This document shows positions 39,113 to 42,645 of a stretch of 42,645 nt of DNA, one piece after another. The stretch covers positions 1 to 42,645 of the forward strand of contig NZ_SSXA01000028.1 of assembly GCF_021698975.1 (NCBI RefSeq), given 5' to 3'. The position numbers were made by a program, and so were the translations under genes. The stretch is from Blastococcus sp. KM273128 (GTDB lineage: Bacteria > Actinomycetota > Actinomycetes > Mycobacteriales > Geodermatophilaceae). Within the stretch, counting starts at the first letter, position 1, and the number at the start of each line of letters is the position of its first letter. The notes below the pieces were generated by a model that saw only the letters and a list, made by a program, of their open reading frames with translations, did not search any database and was not told the DNA's origin.

Positions 39113-40048
39113 CTACCGCCCCCCGGTCGACCCCGCGGAGGCGGTGGGCAGGCCGACCGCCGGCACCAGCGCCGGCCGCGACCGCCGGCGGGACACCGCC
39201 ACGCCGGCCAGGCACACCACGCCGCCGGCCACCGCGAGCGGCGGCGGCGCCTCGCCCAGCAGCAGCCAGCCGAGCAGGACGACCAGCGGCGGCACCAGGT
39301 AGGTGGTCACGCCGAGGCGCCCGGCGTCCGTGCGGGAGAGCGCGTAGGCCCAGGTGGTGAAGGCCAGGGCGGTGGGGACGACGCCGAGGTACACCATGCC
39401 CGCGACCGACCCCGCCGGCGCGGTGCCCAGGTCGGCCACCAGCGCCCCGGCCCAGGGCAGGCAGGCGACCGCGCCGATGGCGCAGGCGGTGAAGGTGACC
39501 TGCAGCCCGGGCAGCCGCCGCAGCAGCGGCTTCTGCGCCACCACGCCCACCGCGTAGGTGACCGCGGCCACCACGCAGAGCACGACGCCGACCAGGTCGG
39601 CCTCCGCGCCGCGGGTCGCCAGCCCGATGAGCAGCACACCCGAGAACGCCACGGCCAGGCCGGCGACCAGCCAGCGCGGGAAGCCCTCCCCCAGCAGGAC
39701 CCCGGCGAGCACCGCGATCAGGAGCGGCCCGATGTTGACCAGCATCGCCGTCGTCCCGGCGTCGAGGTGCTGTTCGGCGGCGTTCAGCGCGACGTTGTAG
39801 ACGGCGAACCAGCCGAGGCCGCAGACCGCCAGCAGCCGCCACTCCCCGGCGGTCGGGCGCACCCAGCCGCGGCGGGCGACGAGCAGCCCCAGCACCAGCG
39901 CGCCGACCAGCAGGCGGCCGAGCGCCAGCGCGCCGGGCGAGAGGTCCTCGCCGACCGCGCGGATGCCGACGAAGGCCGATGCCCAGGCGAGCACGGTGAC
40001 GACGACGGCGAGCAGGGTGCGGCCGTCCGGGCCGGCGGGGGTGGTCAC
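39113..40048 (-). CDS. EamA-family (DMT) transporter
   Basis: Drug/metabolite-type exporter of 311 residues with ten hydrophobic helices in two EamA repeats: VVVTVLAWASAFVGIRAVGE at the start of the first, VLCVVAAVTYAVGVVAQKPL at the start of the second, and MVYLGVVPTALAFTTWAYAL in the second. Exports amino acids or metabolites in other cases; the substrate here is unknown. GTG at 40048 is chosen because the first helix begins 14 residues later. It is separated by 113 bases from the NAD(P)-binding gene upstream. Confidence 0.92.
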   Translation of the reverse strand: MTTPAGPDGRTLLAVVVTVLAWASAFVGIRAVGEDLSPGALALGRLLVGALVLGLLVARRGWVRPTAGEWRLLAVCGLGWFAVYNVALNAAEQHLDAGTTAMLVNIGPLLIAVLAGVLLGEGFPRWLVAGLAVAFSGVLLIGLATRGAEADLVGVVLCVVAAVTYAVGVVAQKPLLRRLPGLQVTFTACAIGAVACLPWAGALVADLGTAPAGSVAGMVYLGVVPTALAFTTWAYALSRTDAGRLGVTTYLVPPLVVLLGWLLLGEAPPPLAVAGGVVCLAGVAVSRRRSRPALVPAVGLPTASAGSTGGR

Positions 40049-40161
40049 GACCGGGACCCTAGGGTCGGCCACCGACACGCCTCCGGCGGTTTCCGGCCGT
40101 GGCACGCGCCTGGCACCCGCGGCGCGGAAAGGGGCAGGAACGCCGCGTTCCGCGGCGGCCG

Positions 40162-40908
40162 TCAGCCGCGCAGGTGCTCGGCCCAGGTGCGGTGCCCGCG
40201 CGCGCCTCCCGCGGGTACCGCCGCGCCGTCCCGCAGCGCCGCGCCGAGCCGGCCCGGCACGGGCGTGGCGATCACCCGCGCACCCGGCGCGCGGACCGCC
40301 GCCCAGGCCCGCGCCAGGTCGGCGACCGACTGCTCCTCGGGACCGCCGAGCTCCACCACCCCGCCCGAGGGGGCCGCGCCCGCGACCTCCACCAGGTGGG
40401 CGGCGGCGTCGGCGACGTCGACCGGCTGCACCCGCCAGCCCATGGGCACCGGCAGCAGGGGTCCGCGGCGCGCCGTGCCGAGCAGCTCGTCGACGAAGCC
40501 GTGGAACTGGGTGATCCGCACCAGGGTGACCGGCAGCCCGGAGGCCAGCAGCACCTGCTCGGCGGCGTACTTCGCGCGGTAGTAGGACAGGGGCACCCGG
40601 TCCACCCCGACGATCGAGACGTAGACCAGGTGCGGGGCGCGCGACCGGTCGACCGCCTCGACCAGCCGCCGCGTGCCGGCGACGTCGACCTCCCACGGGT
40701 TGCCCCGGGGGTCGCTGGCCGCGTGCACCACCACCTCCGCGCCCCGCACCGCCTGGGCCAGGTCCCGCCCGGTGGCGAGGTCCCCCCGCACGCCGCCGGG
40801 ACCGGCGCCCCGGCGCGACATCGACCGCACCTGGTGCCCGGCGTCGCGCAGCCGCGGGACCAGCTCCTGCCCGAGGCGGCCGGTGCCGCCGGTGACCAGT
40901 ACGTCCAC
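40162..40908 (-). CDS. NAD(P)-binding Rossmann-fold protein (NmrA/SDR-like)
   Basis: Atypical short-chain dehydrogenase-like protein of 248 residues. VDVLVTGGTGRLGQELVPRL is the nucleotide motif; later blocks are VVVHAASDPRGNPWEVDVAG, HLVYVSIVGVDRVPLSYYRA (Tyr-x3-Lys-like YYRAK) and RVQPVDVADAAAHLVEVAGA. Members act as redox sensors or epimerase-like enzymes. GTG at 40908 directly precedes the motif. Divergent from the XRE-MurA gene by 77 bases, with the operator between them. Confidence 0.9.
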   Translation of the reverse strand: MDVLVTGGTGRLGQELVPRLRDAGHQVRSMSRRGAGPGGVRGDLATGRDLAQAVRGAEVVVHAASDPRGNPWEVDVAGTRRLVEAVDRSRAPHLVYVSIVGVDRVPLSYYRAKYAAEQVLLASGLPVTLVRITQFHGFVDELLGTARRGPLLPVPMGWRVQPVDVADAAAHLVEVAGAAPSGGVVELGGPEEQSVADLARAWAAVRAPGARVIATPVPGRLGAALRDGAAVPAGGARGHRTWAEHLRG

Positions 40909-40957
40909 GGGTGCAGTGTGCCTGCGACTCCCGCTCCCCCGGCGCACCCGCCGCCCC

Positions 40958-40975
40958 TATCTCAGATACGAGATA
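40958..40975 (+). promoter_or_regulatory. operator-like palindrome at the XRE-MurA promoter
   Basis: TATCTC, six bases, GAGATA. The right arm runs into GATAAC (40972-40977), a plausible -10 located eight bases before the GTG start, so the message may be leaderless and a bound protein would cover the promoter. The XRE domain of the gene itself is the obvious candidate regulator. Confidence 0.65.
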
Positions 40976-40985
40976 ACGTGTCCCG

Positions 40986-42530
40986 GTGACGCTCACCGAC
41001 CAGCCCGTCGACGAGGCCGTCCGGCGGATCGGGGCGCTCGTGCGCGACGCCCGCCGCCACCGCGGCCTCACCCAGCAGCAGCTCGCCGAACGGCTGGGCA
41101 CCAGCCAGAGCGCCGTCGCGCGCATCGAGCAGGGCAGCCAGAACCTCACGCTGGAGTTCCTCGGACGGCTCTCCGCCGCGCTCGACAGCGAGCTGATCCG
41201 GCTCGGCCCGGCCGGCCCGGCGCACCTCCGGGTCACCGGCGGGCACCCCCTGCGCGGCCGGGTGGCGGTCAAGTCCTCCAAGAACGCCGCCGTCGCCCTG
41301 CTCTGCGCCTCGCTGCTCAACCGCGGCCGCACGACCCTGCGCAACGTCTCCCGGATCGTCGAGGTCGAGCGCATCCTCGACGTGCTGCGCTCCATCGGCG
41401 TCTCCGCGACGTGGGACGAGCACGGGCACGACCTCACCATCGTCGTCCCCGACGAGCTGGACCTCGAGGGCATCGACGCCGACGCCGCGCGGCGCACCCG
41501 CAGCATCATCATGTTCCTGGGCCCGCTGCTGCACCGGGCCCGCTCCTTCCGGCTGCCGTACGCGGGCGGCTGCGACCTGGGCACCCGGACGGTGCAGCCG
41601 CACATGATCGCGCTGCGACCGTTCGGCCTCGCCGTCGAGGCGCACGCCGGGGAGTACCAGGCCGGCGTGGACGGCCCGGCGGCCGCCGACCGCACCATCG
41701 TGCTGACCGAGCGCGGGGACACCGTCACCGAGAACGCGCTGCTGGCCGCGGCCCGGACCGACGGCACGACGACCATCCGCAACGCCAGCTCGAACTACAT
41801 GGTCCAGGACCTCTGCCTCTACCTGCAGCTGCTGGGCGTCGGCATCGAGGGCATGGGCTCGACCACCCTCGTGGTCCGCGGGCGGCCGGTGCTCGACGCC
41901 GACGTCGACTACACGATCAGCGAGGACCCGGTCGAGGCGATGAGCCTGCTCACCGCCGGGATCGTCACCGGCTCGGAGCTGACCGTGGCCCGGGCACCGG
42001 TGGACTTCCTCGAGGTGGAGCTCGCGGTGCTGGCGGAGATGGGGCTGCGCTACGAGCTCTCCGCCGAGTACCTCGCCGACAACGGGCACACCCGGCTGGC
42101 CGACATCACCATCCACCCCTCCGAGCTGCAGGCGCCCCTGGACAAGGTGCACCCGATGCCGTTCCCGGGCCTCAACATCGACAACCTGCCGTTCTTCGCG
42201 GTCATCGCCGCGCAGGCGCAGGGGTCGACGCTGATCCACGACTGGGTCTACGACAACCGGGCGATCCACCTCTCCGACCTCACCCGGCTGGGCGCCGACG
42301 TCCGCCTGCTGGACCCGCACCGCGTGCTGGTCACCGGCCCCACCCGCTGGCGGGCCGCCGAGGTGGTCTGCCCGCCCGCGCTGCGCCCGGCCGTCTGCAT
42401 CCTGCTGGCCATGCTGGCGGCGAAGGGCACCTCGGTGCTGCGCAACGTCGACATCATCGCCCGGGGGTACGAGCAGCTGTACGAGCGTCTGGTGGAGATG
42501 GGCGCCGAGATCGAGGTCTTCCGCGACTGA
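40986..42530 (+). CDS. murA: MurA-type enolpyruvyl transferase with N-terminal XRE domain
   Basis: Fusion of 514 residues. Residues about 12-70 are an XRE helix-turn-helix (DARRHRGLTQQQLAERLGTS, then QSAVARIEQGSQNLTLEFLG). Residues about 80-514 are a UDP-N-acetylglucosamine 1-carboxyvinyltransferase. Active-site residues appear intact: Lys99-Asn100 in KSSKNAAVALL, Cys196 and Arg201 in AGGCDLGTRTVQP (the Cys is the fosfomycin target in ordinary MurA), and FPGLNIDNLPFFA with the later Asp. It may carry out the first step of peptidoglycan synthesis, a related reaction, or use the fold to sense a cell-wall metabolite. Possible leaderless GTG start beneath a palindrome. Confidence 0.92.
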   Translation: MTLTDQPVDEAVRRIGALVRDARRHRGLTQQQLAERLGTSQSAVARIEQGSQNLTLEFLGRLSAALDSELIRLGPAGPAHLRVTGGHPLRGRVAVKSSKNAAVALLCASLLNRGRTTLRNVSRIVEVERILDVLRSIGVSATWDEHGHDLTIVVPDELDLEGIDADAARRTRSIIMFLGPLLHRARSFRLPYAGGCDLGTRTVQPHMIALRPFGLAVEAHAGEYQAGVDGPAAADRTIVLTERGDTVTENALLAAARTDGTTTIRNASSNYMVQDLCLYLQLLGVGIEGMGSTTLVVRGRPVLDADVDYTISEDPVEAMSLLTAGIVTGSELTVARAPVDFLEVELAVLAEMGLRYELSAEYLADNGHTRLADITIHPSELQAPLDKVHPMPFPGLNIDNLPFFAVIAAQAQGSTLIHDWVYDNRAIHLSDLTRLGADVRLLDPHRVLVTGPTRWRAAEVVCPPALRPAVCILLAMLAAKGTSVLRNVDIIARGYEQLYERLVEMGAEIEVFRD

Positions 42531-42533
42531 ACG

Positions 42534-42548
42534 CGATGATCAGGTGAG
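42534..42548. repeat. 15-bp copy of the intergenic element, at the IS boundary
   Basis: CGATGATCAGGTGAG, identical to 19171-19185. At 19171 it continues as CTGATCG and forms a hairpin. Here it stops after GTGAG and the sequence turns into the region next to the transposase gene, as if the element had been interrupted. Confidence 0.6.
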
Positions 42549-42554
42549 GCGGAT

Positions 42555-42645
42555 TCAGGTGGTGGTTGCACCGCCGGTTGGTTGAGCGGCTGAGAGTAGG
42601 TCCTGGAGGGCTTCGGCGGGGGTTCTCCAGCCGAGGGTTTCGCGG
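42555..42645 (-). mobile_element. partial IS30-family transposase (C-terminal end)
   Basis: The last 29 codons of a minus-strand gene that runs off the window end: RETLGWRTPAEALQDLL, then SAAQPTGGATTT and a TGA stop. The TLGWRTPAEAL block is the characteristic C-terminal end of IS30-family transposases. Codon use is less extreme than in the neighbours. The inner and far terminal repeats are not visible, apart from a possible inner end in 42545-42554. Confidence 0.85.

Overview
High-GC actinobacterial DNA (third codon positions almost all G or C, frequent GTG starts, many GTGA/ATGA start-stop overlaps). The gene content (assimilatory NirBD, an Acg-type nitroreductase, an ECF42 sigma factor with a C-terminal extension, a DUF3516 helicase, a perfect actinobacterial SOS box) would suit Geodermatophilaceae (Blastococcus, Geodermatophilus, Modestobacter). 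That placement is inference from protein flavour, not a search result. I see no tRNA, rRNA or CRISPR array. The window may be a whole draft contig: it opens on a perfect 26-bp fold-back repeat and closes inside an IS30-type transposase gene.

Layout. 1-2.7 kb: 5'-truncated nitrate/nitrite transporter (NarK type) and two unknown genes. 2.5-6.1 kb: an XRE-cupin regulator divergent from a thioredoxin-reductase-like flavoprotein and a methyltransferase, then an AraC regulator divergent from a DUF2000 protein. Two copies of a palindrome sit in the two convergent gaps. 6.1-11.6 kb: nitrite reductase (nirB, nirD) and nitrate reductase (nasA-like) in one tight operon; with NarK this gives uptake and reduction of nitrate to ammonium. 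11.7-15.6 kb: SnoaL-like protein, GNAT, alpha/beta hydrolase, and a YciI/DGPF-ECF42 operon with a likely ECF-type promoter. 15.6-19.1 kb: ArfB-type ribosome rescue, a kinase-like phosphotransferase, an extended YidD, homocysteine methyltransferase, and an Imm-5-like protein. 19.2-25.2 kb: a stress-type SDR, a 43-residue CxxC protein, a Ski2-like helicase, a universal stress protein, and two overlapping TauE/SafE exporters.

25.3-31.3 kb: a membrane protein, a GH13 trehalose-synthase-like enzyme coupled to a flavin LLM oxidoreductase, LysE, and malQ (alpha-glucan metabolism). 31.4-36.0 kb: a secreted ExeM/NucH nuclease with RTX repeats divergent from a secreted 5'-nucleotidase. The shared promoter region holds 11-bp-phased GTCAC repeats resembling PHO boxes, so the pair looks like a nucleic-acid phosphate-scavenging module. 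36.0-38.0 kb: a small gene directly behind a perfect LexA box, a small acidic protein behind a sigma-B-like promoter, a frameshifted EVE-like gene, and a DUF998 membrane protein. 38.0-42.5 kb: nitroreductase, EamA exporter, NAD(P)-binding protein, and an XRE-MurA fusion with an operator-like palindrome over its promoter. 42.5 kb to the end: a partial IS30-family transposase.

The observations I rate highest are the SOS-box small gene, the XRE-MurA fusion with its operator, the phosphate-type divergent promoter, the recurring intergenic palindromes (one apparently interrupted by the IS), and the NasA C-terminal fusion with an internal ribosome site.
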